NCBI GenBank assembly: GCA_963724625.1
Contig: CAVRVO010000013.1
Location: forward strand, 310,001 to 374,000
Source: DATBVX01 sp963724625
GTDB lineage: Bacteria; Pseudomonadota; Gammaproteobacteria; Steroidobacterales; Steroidobacteraceae
Length of the DNA: 64,000 nucleotides
Reading direction: 5' to 3'
The first letter of the stretch is position 1. The number at the start of each line of letters is the position of its first letter. The position numbers were made by a program, and so were the translations under genes. The notes under the pieces are model-generated. The model did not search any database. It had not been told where the DNA came from and saw only the letters and a list, made by a program, of their open reading frames with translations. This document shows positions 19,175 through 29,183 of this stretch, piece after piece.

Positions 19175-20581
19175 ATGTCGGAGCAGAAAGTCAGGATCGA
19201 ACGCGACAGTATGGGAGAGTTGCGAGTTCCGGCCGACGCGCTCTGGGGTGCCCAGACGCAGCGCGCCGTACAGAATTTCCCGCTGAGCGGCCTGAAGATG
19301 CCGCGTGCGTTCATTCGCGCACTTGGCTTGATCAAGGAAGCCGCAGCAGGCGCCAACCAGGAGCTCGGCGAGCTTGATGCGACGCTGGCCGCCGCAATCA
19401 GCAAGGCCGCACGCGAGGTTGCCGAGGGCCGCCACGACGATCAATTCCCGGTAGATGTATTCCAGACCGGCTCGGGCACCAGCTCTAACATGAATGCGAA
19501 CGAGGTGATCGCCCATCTCGCACGCCGCGAGGCAGCGCGCGAAGTGCACCCCAACGATCACGTCAACATGGGCCAAAGCAGCAACGACGTGATACCTACG
19601 GCAATCCACGTGAGTGCCGCGCTCGAGCTGGAACAAAAGCTCCTGCCGGCGCTGCGCGAGTTGCACGCCGCACTCGATCGTAAGGCGGCAGAGCTGGCAG
19701 AGGTCGTCAAGACCGGGCGAACCCACTTGATGGACGCTATGCCAGTGACGCTGGGACAGGAAATCGGCGGCTGGCGCTCGCAGATCGGCAGCAACATCGC
19801 GCGTCTCGAGTCGGGCAGGGCACGCCTGCTTGCGCTGGCGCAAGGCGGCACGGCCGTCGGCACCGGCATCAACGCGCATCCGAGATTCGGCGAGTGCTTC
19901 GCGTCGAAACTGGCGCGCAGCACCGGGTTGGCATTTACCGCGAGTCAGGACTACTTCGAAGCCCTGAGTTGCCAGGACACGGCCGTCGAGCTTTCCGGTC
20001 AACTCAAAGTCCTTGCCGTAAGCCTGACGAAGATTGCAAATGATCTGCGCTGGATGAATAGCGGGCCGCTCGCCGGGCTCGCAGAGATAGCGCTGCCGGC
20101 GCTTCAGCCGGGCAGCAGCATCATGCCGGGCAAGGTCAACCCGGTCATTCCGGAGGCGGTTGCGATGATCGCAGCACAGGTCATCGGCAATGACCTGACG
20201 ATTACGGTGGGCGGTCAGGCCGGGAATTTTCAGCTCAACGTCATGTTGCCTGTCATTGCCTATAACCTGCTGCAGAGCCTCGACCTGCTCGCCAGCGCGG
20301 CGCACGCACTTGCACAAGATGCCATCGCCGGATTCACCGTGAATCAGGCGCGCATCGCTGAAGCATTGGATCGCAATCCGATCCTGGTGACTGCCCTCAA
20401 TCCGGTCATCGGCTACGAGAAGGGTGCGGCCATTGCGAAGAAGGCCTATGCAGAAGGCAAACCAATACTCGAAGTCGCGCAGAAGATGACGGATCTGAGT
20501 GCCGGGGAACTCAAGCAGCTGCTCGATCCACGCGAACTTACCCGTGGCGGCATCAAGGGAGGCGGGGGCGGCGGCGGATGA
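19175..20581 (+). CDS. fumC: Fumarate hydratase, class II
   Basis: The 468-residue enzyme hydrates fumarate to malate in the TCA cycle. It has GSGTSSNMNANEV, the GRTHLMDA substrate region and the signature GSSIMPGKVNP. Class II enzymes are iron-independent. The second ATG (after GAGG) was preferred over one 18 bases earlier. The protein ends in a run of glycines whose codons also supply a purine-rich ribosome-binding region for the next gene. The stop overlaps the downstream Nudix start by 4 bases. Confidence 0.95.
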   Translation: MSEQKVRIERDSMGELRVPADALWGAQTQRAVQNFPLSGLKMPRAFIRALGLIKEAAAGANQELGELDATLAAAISKAAREVAEGRHDDQFPVDVFQTGSGTSSNMNANEVIAHLARREAAREVHPNDHVNMGQSSNDVIPTAIHVSAALELEQKLLPALRELHAALDRKAAELAEVVKTGRTHLMDAMPVTLGQEIGGWRSQIGSNIARLESGRARLLALAQGGTAVGTGINAHPRFGECFASKLARSTGLAFTASQDYFEALSCQDTAVELSGQLKVLAVSLTKIANDLRWMNSGPLAGLAEIALPALQPGSSIMPGKVNPVIPEAVAMIAAQVIGNDLTITVGGQAGNFQLNVMLPVIAYNLLQSLDLLASAAHALAQDAIAGFTVNQARIAEALDRNPILVTALNPVIGYEKGAAIAKKAYAEGKPILEVAQKMTDLSAGELKQLLDPRELTRGGIKGGGGGGG

Positions 20582-21246
20582 GCCGGTCGATGGGGAGCGC
20601 CGACGCGACAGCGATACCGGGCGATGACATCCTGCGCGCCCGAATTCGTACTCGACTGGCAGGCACTGGTCCGGGCACTCACTCGCGTGATCCATGGCTG
20701 GCAGGGCTGCCACCGGAGTTGACCACGCATTTTCATCACCTGATCCCCGCACAGCCCACGCCAGCTGCCGTGCTGGTGCCCATCGTCGATCATCCCGACG
20801 GACTGACAGTACTGCTCACACAGCGGGGAGCCGATCTCAAGCACCATGCGGGGCAGATCAGCTTCCCCGGCGGACGCCTCGAGCCGAGCGATGCCGACGC
20901 GCTGGCGGCAGCGCTGCGCGAGACGGAAGAGGAGATCGGTCTGGAGCGAGGATTCGTCGAGGTCGTCGGTTACCTGCCCGACCACCTGATCATCAGTGGC
21001 TATCGTGTGACGCCCGTGGTCGGTTTCGTCCGTCCGGGATTTGAGCTCGAGCTCGACACTGAGGAAGTCACGGAGGCCTTTGAGGTGCCGCTGCGCTTCG
21101 TCCTGGATCCCGCCCATCACAAGGCGCGACGCCGGCAACTTGGTGAAGGCGAGATCGAGGTCTATGACATTCCCTACGGCGAACGCAACATCTGGGGCGC
21201 GACGGCTGGGATGCTCATGACGCTCTATCGCCTGCTGCACGAATGA
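20578..21246 (+). CDS. NUDIX hydrolase, coenzyme A pyrophosphatase-like
   Basis: The 222-residue protein carries a Nudix box of the CoA-type, beginning GQISFPGGRLE and continuing ALRETEEEIGL. The segment LLTQRGADLKHHAGQ before the box is the pattern seen in NudL and other CoA/acyl-CoA pyrophosphatases. It probably cleaves CoA derivatives to 3',5'-ADP and phosphopantetheine. It is coupled by ATGA overlaps to fumC upstream and mazG downstream. The first 50 residues are not conserved in any pattern I recognise. Confidence 0.87.
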   Translation: MSRSMGSADATAIPGDDILRARIRTRLAGTGPGTHSRDPWLAGLPPELTTHFHHLIPAQPTPAAVLVPIVDHPDGLTVLLTQRGADLKHHAGQISFPGGRLEPSDADALAAALRETEEEIGLERGFVEVVGYLPDHLIISGYRVTPVVGFVRPGFELELDTEEVTEAFEVPLRFVLDPAHHKARRRQLGEGEIEVYDIPYGERNIWGATAGMLMTLYRLLHE

Positions 21247-22046
21247 CCCAGCAGCGGCCGAGGTCAATCGATGAGCTGCTGCAGATCGTGGCACGGCTGC
21301 GCGCGCGCGATGGCGGCTGTCCCTGGGACCAGGAACAGACCTTCGCAACGATCGCACCGTACACGATCGAGGAGGCATACGAGGTCGCTGACGCCATCGA
21401 GCGCGGCGATTCGGCGCAGTTGTGCGATGAGCTCGGCGACCTGCTGTTCCAGGTCGTCTTTCACGCCCGCATGGCACAGGAGGCGGGCCAGTTCGAATTT
21501 GCCGATGTGGTTGCGGCGATCTGCGACAAGATGACACGCCGTCATCCACACGTCTTCGGCGATGAGCGCGTTGCCAGCTCTGCCGATCAGTCGCGCGCCT
21601 GGGAGGAGCACAAGAAACGCGAGCGCACAACAGGCGAAGCCGCCAGCGCTCTCGACGGGATTGCGCTTGGGCTGCCAGCGCTGACGCGCGCCGCCAAGGT
21701 GGGCACGCGCGCAGCCAGCGTAGGTTTTGACTGGGCCGACTGGCAGGGGGCGCGAGCCAAGATCGATGAGGAACTCGGTGAGCTGGATGCCATCGGCGCA
21801 GCGCCGGATCGCGGCGCCGAGCGTCACGCGGAGCTTGGCGACGTGCTTCTCGCCATCGTCAACCTGGCGCGACATCTGGGTGTTGATCCGGAATCCGCCT
21901 TGCGCTCGAGCAACGCGCGCTTCGAGCAGCGTTTCCGGCACCTGGAAGGACGCGTGCGTGCCAGCGGACGAAGGCTCCAGGATGTCAGCGCCGCAGAGTT
22001 CGACGTGCTCTGGAATGAGGCCAAGTCAGCGCTGAAGCACGACTGA
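21243..22046 (+). CDS. mazG: Nucleoside triphosphate pyrophosphohydrolase
   Basis: The 267-residue protein has two tandem MazG folds. The N-terminal one shows CPWDQEQTFATI, the EEAYEV metal motif and the ELGDLLFQVVFHA motif. The second repeat has KIDEELGELDA and ELGDVLLAIVNLAR. MazG removes pyrophosphate from nucleoside triphosphates and helps clean the nucleotide pool. It ends the three-gene chain fumC-Nudix-mazG, with a 4-base overlap at its start. Confidence 0.95.
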   Translation: MTQQRPRSIDELLQIVARLRARDGGCPWDQEQTFATIAPYTIEEAYEVADAIERGDSAQLCDELGDLLFQVVFHARMAQEAGQFEFADVVAAICDKMTRRHPHVFGDERVASSADQSRAWEEHKKRERTTGEAASALDGIALGLPALTRAAKVGTRAASVGFDWADWQGARAKIDEELGELDAIGAAPDRGAERHAELGDVLLAIVNLARHLGVDPESALRSSNARFEQRFRHLEGRVRASGRRLQDVSAAEFDVLWNEAKSALKHD

Positions 22047-22074
22047 GTCGCACTTTTCCCCGTCCTGGAGAGGG

Positions 22075-22090
22075 TTCAGTCCTCATTCAG
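22075..22090 (+). promoter_or_regulatory. Tandem TTCAG half-sites, probable response-regulator box
   Basis: Two TTCAG pentamers begin at 22075 and 22086, exactly 11 bases apart, so they sit on the same face of the helix. This direct-repeat geometry is typical of OmpR/PhoP-family regulators. The site lies 73 bases before the glycine-zipper gene, the first of four genes that end in an OmpR-type regulator and its kinase. Autoregulation is the simplest reading but is inferred. Confidence 0.45.
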
Positions 22091-22162
22091 AGTGCCTGCC
22101 TTAGCTTGGCTCCCACGCTCGCGATGACGGGATGACGCCGTCCGAGCGCAAAGGAGCCTGAC

Positions 22163-22741
22163 ATGTTTACGCGAGTGATGACATGCGCTGTGGTGGCCTC
22201 CGTGCTGGCTGCGCCCGCGGCGCTTGCGGACCCCAAGCACGGCCAGCCGTATGGCTCATGGCGCGGAGCGAACGCGGGCTATGACTACGCGCGTGTACTG
22301 CACGTCGAGCCGATCGTACGCCAGGTCCGCGTGGACGTGCCGCGGCGCGAATGCTGGACCGAGACGCGTTATGACCAGCCGCAACGTTCCTACTCGAGCC
22401 TCGCGGGCCCAACGATCGTCGGCGGTCTGATCGGCGGTGCGATTGGCCACCAGTTCGGCAGCGGGCGAGGCAAGAGCGCGGCAACTGTCGCGGGTGTGCT
22501 GATCGGCTCGGCACTGGGCCACGACGCCGGTGCGCGCCGGCAGGCGCAGTATGGCTACTCGCAGCCGCAGCCCCAGGCCTATCAGGTCGAGCGCTGCGAC
22601 CAGCGCATCGAGCAGACTTATGAGGAACGTATCGACGGCTATCAGGTCGACTACGAATACTGCGGGCAGCGATATTCGACGCGCCTGCCGTACGATCCGG
22701 GTGAGCGCCTGCGCGTACAGGTCGAGGCCCGACCGGCATAG
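22163..22741 (+). CDS. Secreted glycine-zipper 2TM protein
   Basis: The 192-residue protein begins with a clear signal peptide ending near ALADP (about residue 23). A glycine-zipper hairpin follows, with IVGGLIGGAIGHQFG and VAGVLIGSALGH, the Rick17kDa/2TM pattern of envelope proteins. The C-terminal third is rich in tyrosine and glutamine and has two cysteines that may pair (in VERCDQ and YEYCGQ). AAAGGAGC lies before the ATG. It heads an operon-like set with a PepSY protein and a two-component system, which suggests an envelope stress role. Confidence 0.83.
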   Translation: MFTRVMTCAVVASVLAAPAALADPKHGQPYGSWRGANAGYDYARVLHVEPIVRQVRVDVPRRECWTETRYDQPQRSYSSLAGPTIVGGLIGGAIGHQFGSGRGKSAATVAGVLIGSALGHDAGARRQAQYGYSQPQPQAYQVERCDQRIEQTYEERIDGYQVDYEYCGQRYSTRLPYDPGERLRVQVEARPA

Positions 22742-22756
22742 AAGTTGACACGAGGA

Positions 22757-22779
22757 GCGGGCGGAACGACTCCGCCCGC
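22757..22779 (+). other. GC-rich hairpin between the glycine-zipper and PepSY genes
   Basis: A perfect 9-base inverted repeat (GCGGGCGGA and TCCGCCCGC) is separated by five bases and starts 16 bases after the stop. No T run follows, so it is not a classic terminator. It could stabilise the upstream mRNA or reduce read-through into the PepSY and regulator genes. Confidence 0.45.
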
Positions 22780-22852
22780 GCCCGTGCTTACAGGGAATGC
22801 ATGCCCACACTACACTTCCGGCCATGGCCGTGACGCGACCGCGAGATCGAAT

Positions 22853-23164
22853 GTGAGGAACCAACCTGTACCGGCGCTTGCCCTAATGGTTCTGGCCGGC
22901 AGCCTTGCTTGTGGTGCCGCCTCGGCACACAGGCAGGGCGCGGTGCCGCCGACAGAGGTCGCCCCGCACGCGCAAACGCGCGCGCAGGGCGGGCTGTCGC
23001 TGGATGCAGTGGTACAGATGGTCCAGCAACGCTACAACGCCCGGGTCGTGCGGGCCGAGACTCGCCAGGAAAATGGACGCAACGTGTATGTGCTGAGATT
23101 GCTCAACGCGGACGGCAAGGTATGGACCGTGCGCGTCGATGCGGACTCGGGCGCGGTGCTTTAG
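22853..23164 (+). CDS. PepSY-domain protein with signal peptide
   Basis: The GTG start gives a 103-residue protein with a signal peptide (RNQPVPALALMVLAGSLA, cleaved near residue 25). The mature part is a single PepSY domain: LDAVVQMVQQRYNARVVRAE, then VYVLRLLNADGKVWTVRVDADSG. Longer readings upstream have no signal peptide. Small PepSY proteins are common just upstream of PhoP/PhoQ-like systems and may modulate the kinase or envelope proteases; that role is inferred. The response regulator starts 30 bases downstream. Confidence 0.82.
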   Translation: MRNQPVPALALMVLAGSLACGAASAHRQGAVPPTEVAPHAQTRAQGGLSLDAVVQMVQQRYNARVVRAETRQENGRNVYVLRLLNADGKVWTVRVDADSGAVL

Positions 23165-23194
23165 GCATGATTTCTGAGCGAGGAATTGATTCCG

Positions 23195-23902
23195 ATGCGA
23201 ATTCTGATCGTCGAAGATGAGCAGGCCCTGCGCGAGTCCCTGGTGACGCAGCTGAGTGCTGCCGGTTACACGGTCGATGCCGCAGCCGATGGCGAAGAGG
23301 GTCTGTACGCGGGGAAAGAGTACCCAATCGATCTCGCAATCATCGATCTGGGGTTGCCGAAGCTGCCCGGCATGGAGCTGATCCGCAAATTGCGCGAGGG
23401 TGGGCGCAGCTTCCCGGTGCTGATCCTGACCGCGCGCGATCGCTGGCAAGACAAGGTCGAGGGGCTGCAGTCCGGCTCGGACGACTATCTCGCCAAGCCG
23501 TTCCACATGCAGGAGCTGCTCGCGCGCGTGCAAGCGCTGCTGCGACGCTCGGGCGGCTGGTCACAACCTGTGCTTCAATGTGGCGACATCAGTCTCGATA
23601 CGCGCACCCAGATGGTTACGGTGGGCGAGAAAGTGATCGACTTGACCTCGTTCGAGTACCGCATACTGGAGTTCCTGATGTTGCGTGCGGGTGAAGTGAT
23701 CTCCAAGGCAGAGCTCACCGAACGGCTCTATGCCCAGGATTTCGAGCGCGACAGCAACGTCATCGAGGTATTCATCGGGCGCCTGCGCCGTAAGCTCGAT
23801 CCGGAGGGCAGCCGCCAACCGATCGAGACTCTGCGCGGGCGTGGCTATCGCCTGGCACTGGCACGCGCCGAAACGCCGAGCGCGCGGGCCGACGGCGGCT
23901 GA
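23195..23902 (+). CDS. OmpR/PhoP-family response regulator
   Basis: The 235-residue protein has an N-terminal receiver domain (EDE acidic pocket, phospho-acceptor aspartate in IIDLGLP near residue 51, conserved lysine in YLAKPF) and a C-terminal winged-helix DNA-binding domain (LTSFEYRILEFLM, ERDSNVIEVFIGRLRRK). The layout matches PhoP-like regulators. The ATG giving MRILIVEDE was chosen, preceded by AGGA. Its stop overlaps the kinase start (TGATG). The tandem TTCAG repeat at 22075 may be its own target. Confidence 0.94.
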   Translation: MRILIVEDEQALRESLVTQLSAAGYTVDAAADGEEGLYAGKEYPIDLAIIDLGLPKLPGMELIRKLREGGRSFPVLILTARDRWQDKVEGLQSGSDDYLAKPFHMQELLARVQALLRRSGGWSQPVLQCGDISLDTRTQMVTVGEKVIDLTSFEYRILEFLMLRAGEVISKAELTERLYAQDFERDSNVIEVFIGRLRRKLDPEGSRQPIETLRGRGYRLALARAETPSARADGG

Positions 23903-25263
23903 TGTCTTCGCTCAGCGGGCGACTGCTGGCTTCGGTATCACTGCTTCTGATTCTGTTTTTCGGTGTCACGATCGCTGCTCTGGACGCGGTGTTCCGCGAT
24001 CTGAGCCAACGCAGCATCGGCGAGCTCCTCGATACGCAGCTCGTAGCGCTCCTTGCGGCCTGCGAGCCCGACGATCACGGCAACGTGCAGCCCGCGGGCG
24101 CTCTGGCAGAAGCACGTCTGCGCCAACCCGGCTCAGGTCTGTACGCCCAGATCCGCACGCGTGATGGCAAACTCATCTGGCGCTCACCCTCGTTACTTGG
24201 AAGCCAGGTGGATTTCGGTGGCCCCGTCTCGCCCGGTGCGCGCCGCCTCGAGCAACGCACGCTCGACACCAACCTGCGAAGCATGGTGCTGACCTCGTCT
24301 ATCAACTGGGAAATTTCACCCGGCGCCAACCGCGAGTTCATTTTCAACGTGGCCACGAGCCTCGCTCCGTACGAGGCACAGCTGACACGATTCCGCAGCC
24401 AGATGCTGGGCTGGTTTCTGGGCCTGTTCGTGCTGTTACTCGGCTCACTCGCATTGTTATTGCGCTGGGCACTGGGCCCCTTGCGCCAGATCGAGATGGA
24501 GATCGGCGAGGTGGAGGCGGGGAGTCGAACGTCGTTGAGTGGCTCGCAGCCGCGCGAGCTGACCGGTCTCGCAGCCAACATGAATGCGCTCCTCAAGAGC
24601 GAGCGCCAGCGCGTCGAGCGCTATCGCAACACGCTCGGCAACCTGGCGCACAGCTTGAAAACGCCACTCGCGGTGATGCGATCCACGCTCGCCGGCGAGC
24701 CGGCGAACCCCCGGCGCCACGAGATCGTTGACCAGCAGATCGATCGGATGAACGCGATCGTGCAGCACCAGCTCAAGCGCGCGGCCGCATCCGGCGGGGC
24801 GGTAGTGGGTCAGAGTGCGATAGAAGTTGCGCCGCTGCTGGTGGAGCTCAGGGCGGCTCTCAGCAAGGTCTATCCGCACCGCGATCTGTTGATCGAGATC
24901 AGCGTTCCGGAAGGCGCAGCATTTGCAGGCGATCGCGGTGATCTGTTCGAGCTGCTCGGTAATCTGCTCGACAATGCCTGCAAGTGGTGCCGATCACGCG
25001 TGCGGGTAACGGCGGCGCGCCTGCCGACTGCGGATGCGCGCAGGCGGCTGCGCATCGGTGTCGAGGATGATGGCGCCGGGATTCCAACAGCGGATCGCGA
25101 GCGCATTCTGGAGCGGGGCGCGCGCGCCGACGAGCAGGTCGAGGGCCAGGGGCTCGGCCTTGCGATGGTGCGTGAGATCGTCGATCTCTACGACGGCACG
25201 CTCGAGATCGGTGATTCGCCGCTGGGCGGGGCACTCGTCACGGTATGCCTCCCGGGCCGGTAA
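23902..25263 (+). CDS. Sensor histidine kinase, PhoQ-like
   Basis: The 453-residue kinase has two membrane helices (about 8-30 and 168-192) that flank a periplasmic sensor domain of about 135 residues. A HAMP-like linker follows, then the histidine box NLAHSLKTPLAV, the N box NLLDNACKW, and G boxes in GVEDDGAGI and EGQGLGLAMV. Layout and the SLKTPL variant fit the PhoQ group, which senses envelope or cation stress. It is translationally coupled to the regulator gene. Confidence 0.93.
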   Translation: MSSLSGRLLASVSLLLILFFGVTIAALDAVFRDLSQRSIGELLDTQLVALLAACEPDDHGNVQPAGALAEARLRQPGSGLYAQIRTRDGKLIWRSPSLLGSQVDFGGPVSPGARRLEQRTLDTNLRSMVLTSSINWEISPGANREFIFNVATSLAPYEAQLTRFRSQMLGWFLGLFVLLLGSLALLLRWALGPLRQIEMEIGEVEAGSRTSLSGSQPRELTGLAANMNALLKSERQRVERYRNTLGNLAHSLKTPLAVMRSTLAGEPANPRRHEIVDQQIDRMNAIVQHQLKRAAASGGAVVGQSAIEVAPLLVELRAALSKVYPHRDLLIEISVPEGAAFAGDRGDLFELLGNLLDNACKWCRSRVRVTAARLPTADARRRLRIGVEDDGAGIPTADRERILERGARADEQVEGQGLGLAMVREIVDLYDGTLEIGDSPLGGALVTVCLPGR

Positions 25264-25286
25264 GCGCCGACCCAACGTCCTCCCTA

Positions 25287-25380
25287 TCCGGTCAGTCCTT
25301 TCAAGAACGCCGTGAATCCGTCCCTGGAGGCTCCGTGCAAAACATCCGTGTTTTGCACGGTCTTGAAAGGACTGACCGGA
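25287..25380. repeat. Large nested inverted repeat between convergent genes
   Basis: A perfect 20-base inverted repeat (25287-25306 and 25361-25380) encloses a second perfect 11-base inverted repeat (25333-25343 and 25350-25360) with a 6-base loop. The two right arms are contiguous, while 26 bases separate the two left arms. The element fills most of the gap between the convergent kinase and slipin genes. No T run follows. It looks like a mobile or REP-like intergenic palindrome; no second copy was seen in this window. Confidence 0.75.
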
Positions 25381-25407
25381 CAGTGAAGACGTCTCGTCGG
25401 CGACGGA

Positions 25408-26157
25408 TCACCGGTTCCTATCGCCCAGGAGCGGGGCAATGAGATCGAGGGGCAGGGGGAATACGATCGTCGAGCTCCTTTCATTGGAGATGTCCGCGAG
25501 CGTCTGCAGGTAGCGCAGCTGCATTGCCTTGGGTTCCGCCGCCAGCGCATGGGCCGCTTCCACCAGCTTCTCTGCTGCCTGCTTCTCTCCTTCGGCATGA
25601 ATCACCTTTGCTCGGCGTGTGCGCTCCGCTTCCGCCTGCTTGGCGATGGCGCGGATCATGCTTTCATCGAGGTCGACATGCTTGATTTCGACATTGGCGA
25701 CCTTGATGCCCCAGGCGTCCGTCGCCTGGTCCAGGATGTGCTGGATGTCGACGTTGAGCTTCTCGCGCTGCGACAGCATTTCGTCCAGGTCGTGCTGGCC
25801 CAGCACCGAGCGCAGCGTCGTCTGCGCGAACTGACTGGTGGCCTCCCACGGATTGGCGACCTGGATGATGGCTTTGGCGGGGTCTACGACCCGGAAGTAG
25901 ACGACCGCATTGACCTTGACCGAAACGTTGTCGCGCGAAATGACGTCCTGCTTGGGAACATCGAGCACGATGACACGCAGGTCGACCTTGGTCATCTGCT
26001 GCAGGATCGGAATGACCAGAATGACTCCCGGGCCCTTCACACCCGTGAAGCGACCCAGCGTGAACATCACGCCGCGCTCGTACTCCTTGAGAATCTTGAT
26101 GGCGCTGAACACCAGAGCGCCCACTAGAAACACGACCACCAGTACGAATGGACTCAT
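25408..26157 (-). CDS. Slipin (stomatin-like SPFH-domain membrane protein)
   Basis: The 249-residue protein has one N-terminal membrane helix (FVLVVVFLVGALVFSAIKIL) and an SPFH domain. Family patterns include EYERGVMFTLGRF, VDLRVIVLDVPKQDVI and the coiled region AIAKQAEAERTRRAKVIHAEGE. Slipins assemble into membrane microdomains and are usually paired with an NfeD partner. That partner lies 13 bases upstream on the same strand, which confirms the pairing. Confidence 0.94.
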   Translation of the reverse strand: MSPFVLVVVFLVGALVFSAIKILKEYERGVMFTLGRFTGVKGPGVILVIPILQQMTKVDLRVIVLDVPKQDVISRDNVSVKVNAVVYFRVVDPAKAIIQVANPWEATSQFAQTTLRSVLGQHDLDEMLSQREKLNVDIQHILDQATDAWGIKVANVEIKHVDLDESMIRAIAKQAEAERTRRAKVIHAEGEKQAAEKLVEAAHALAAEPKAMQLRYLQTLADISNERSSTIVFPLPLDLIAPLLGDRNR

Positions 26158-26170
26158 TGTCTGACTCCCG

Positions 26171-27592
26171 TCATTGCCGGACTTCCGTCATTGATAGCGG
26201 CTCGACCCACAGTAGCAGGCCATCAACCTTGACCACACGCACGCTCTGGCCGGCGCTGACCGGCGCAGAGCTGCGTGCATTCCACAATTCGCCGCCGAGG
26301 CGCACGGTGCCTTGCGTCGTGAATCCGTCCAGCACTTCGGCGGTGCTGCCGACAATATGCTCGACGCCGGTGACGACCGGGCGACGACGAGAGCGTCCGA
26401 ACAGCCAGCCCATACCCAGTAGCACGAGTCCGGCAACGAATGCGATCGCGGCGATGATCGGCATCGCGATGGAGAACCCGGGCACACTGGTATCGAACAG
26501 CATGATCGAGCCGATGATGAATGCGATCAGCCCGCCGACGCCTAACGCGCCGAAGCTCGGTACGAATGCCTCGGCAACTACCAGCAGCGTCCCCAGGGCG
26601 ATAAGAGCCAGCCCCGCGTAGTTCACGGGCAACACCTGGAATGCAAACAGCGCCAGCAGCAGGCAAATGGCTCCCGCCACGCCAGGCAGAACAGCGCCTG
26701 GGTTGTAGCCCTCGAACAGCAGTCCATAGATACCGATCAACAGCAGGCCGTAGGCGATGGTCGGATTGGTAATCACCGCCAGCAGCTCGGTGCGCCAGTC
26801 TGGATCGAACTTCTCCAGCGTGAGTGACTTGGTGGCAAGCGTGATCTCGCTTGCGCCAATGCGGAGCTTGCGGCCGTCAAGCTGTTGCAGCAGGTCGGGC
26901 AGATCCTTCGCGATGAGATCGATGACCTTGTTGTCGAGCGCTTCGGTCGCCGGGAGGTTGGCACCCTCACGTACGGCTTTTTCGGCCCACTCGACGTTGC
27001 GTCCCCGCAGTTGCGCGAGACTGCGCAGGTACGCCGCTGCATCGTTGATGACTTTGCGTTCCATCGCGCTGGCGCCGCGTTCATCGCGCGTGCCCTTAGC
27101 TTCCTTGTCCTTTTCTTCTTCCTTGGCATCTGTCCCTGGCGGCTTGTCCGAGGTGGGTTCGTCGCCGCCTTCGGGCCGCGGGCCGGCAGGCTCACCTCCG
27201 ATCTGGACCGGTGTCGCCGACCCGAGGTTCGTAGCCGGGGCCATGGCCGCGACATGGCTGGCGTACAGAATGTAAGTGCCTGCGCTCGCCGCGCGGGCGC
27301 CGCTCGGCGCAACGAACGTGACGATCGGAATCGGTGAAGCCAGGATGTCCTTGATGATGTCGCGCATGGCGGTGTCAAGGCCGCCGGGGGTATCCATCTG
27401 CAGGATTACCAACGTGCTGCCGGACTCCCGGGCCTTCTTGAGCCCTTGCGAAAAATAATGACTGATCGCCGGGCCGATCGGGCCATCGATTTTGAGCAAT
27501 AGAGCTGTGGCAGGGGCGGGCGGCTGCACAGGCGTATCGGCCTGAAGCAGGGCACAGCCCAGGAGAAGGACAACAGTGAGAAGTGAGCGCAT
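26171..27592 (-). CDS. NfeD-family membrane serine protease (ClpP-like)
   Basis: The 473-residue protein has a signal peptide and a ClpP-like protease domain with MDTPGGLD and the serine in GARAASAGTYI. A charged, low-complexity linker rich in Lys and Glu follows, then further protease residues, four or five membrane helices and a C-terminal OB-fold NfeD domain. The archaeal homologue cleaves stomatin near its C-terminus, and the partner slipin is the next gene. I chose the ATG giving MRSLLTVV because it starts the signal peptide directly. Confidence 0.92.
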   Translation of the reverse strand: MRSLLTVVLLLGCALLQADTPVQPPAPATALLLKIDGPIGPAISHYFSQGLKKARESGSTLVILQMDTPGGLDTAMRDIIKDILASPIPIVTFVAPSGARAASAGTYILYASHVAAMAPATNLGSATPVQIGGEPAGPRPEGGDEPTSDKPPGTDAKEEEKDKEAKGTRDERGASAMERKVINDAAAYLRSLAQLRGRNVEWAEKAVREGANLPATEALDNKVIDLIAKDLPDLLQQLDGRKLRIGASEITLATKSLTLEKFDPDWRTELLAVITNPTIAYGLLLIGIYGLLFEGYNPGAVLPGVAGAICLLLALFAFQVLPVNYAGLALIALGTLLVVAEAFVPSFGALGVGGLIAFIIGSIMLFDTSVPGFSIAMPIIAAIAFVAGLVLLGMGWLFGRSRRRPVVTGVEHIVGSTAEVLDGFTTQGTVRLGGELWNARSSAPVSAGQSVRVVKVDGLLLWVEPLSMTEVRQ

Positions 27593-27656
27593 CTGGCAAC
27601 CACGGGCGCGACTCAAGTGCCGCGTCCTGAGAGCCTAGCACGCTGGGGAAAGTGCC

Positions 27657-29179
<1,523 letters not shown>

Positions 29180-29183
<4 letters not shown>

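Noticed and set aside
19076..20752. Long minus-strand open frame (558 codons) opposite fumC
   Set aside because: No domain is recognisable and fumC on the plus strand is fully conserved; long antisense frames are common in GC-rich DNA. The same holds for those opposite fadH, uvrC, the MFS gene and fadJ.
22745..22750. TTGACA after the glycine-zipper gene as a -35 box
   Set aside because: No -10 box is found at 16-18 bases; the spacing falls in the GC-rich hairpin.
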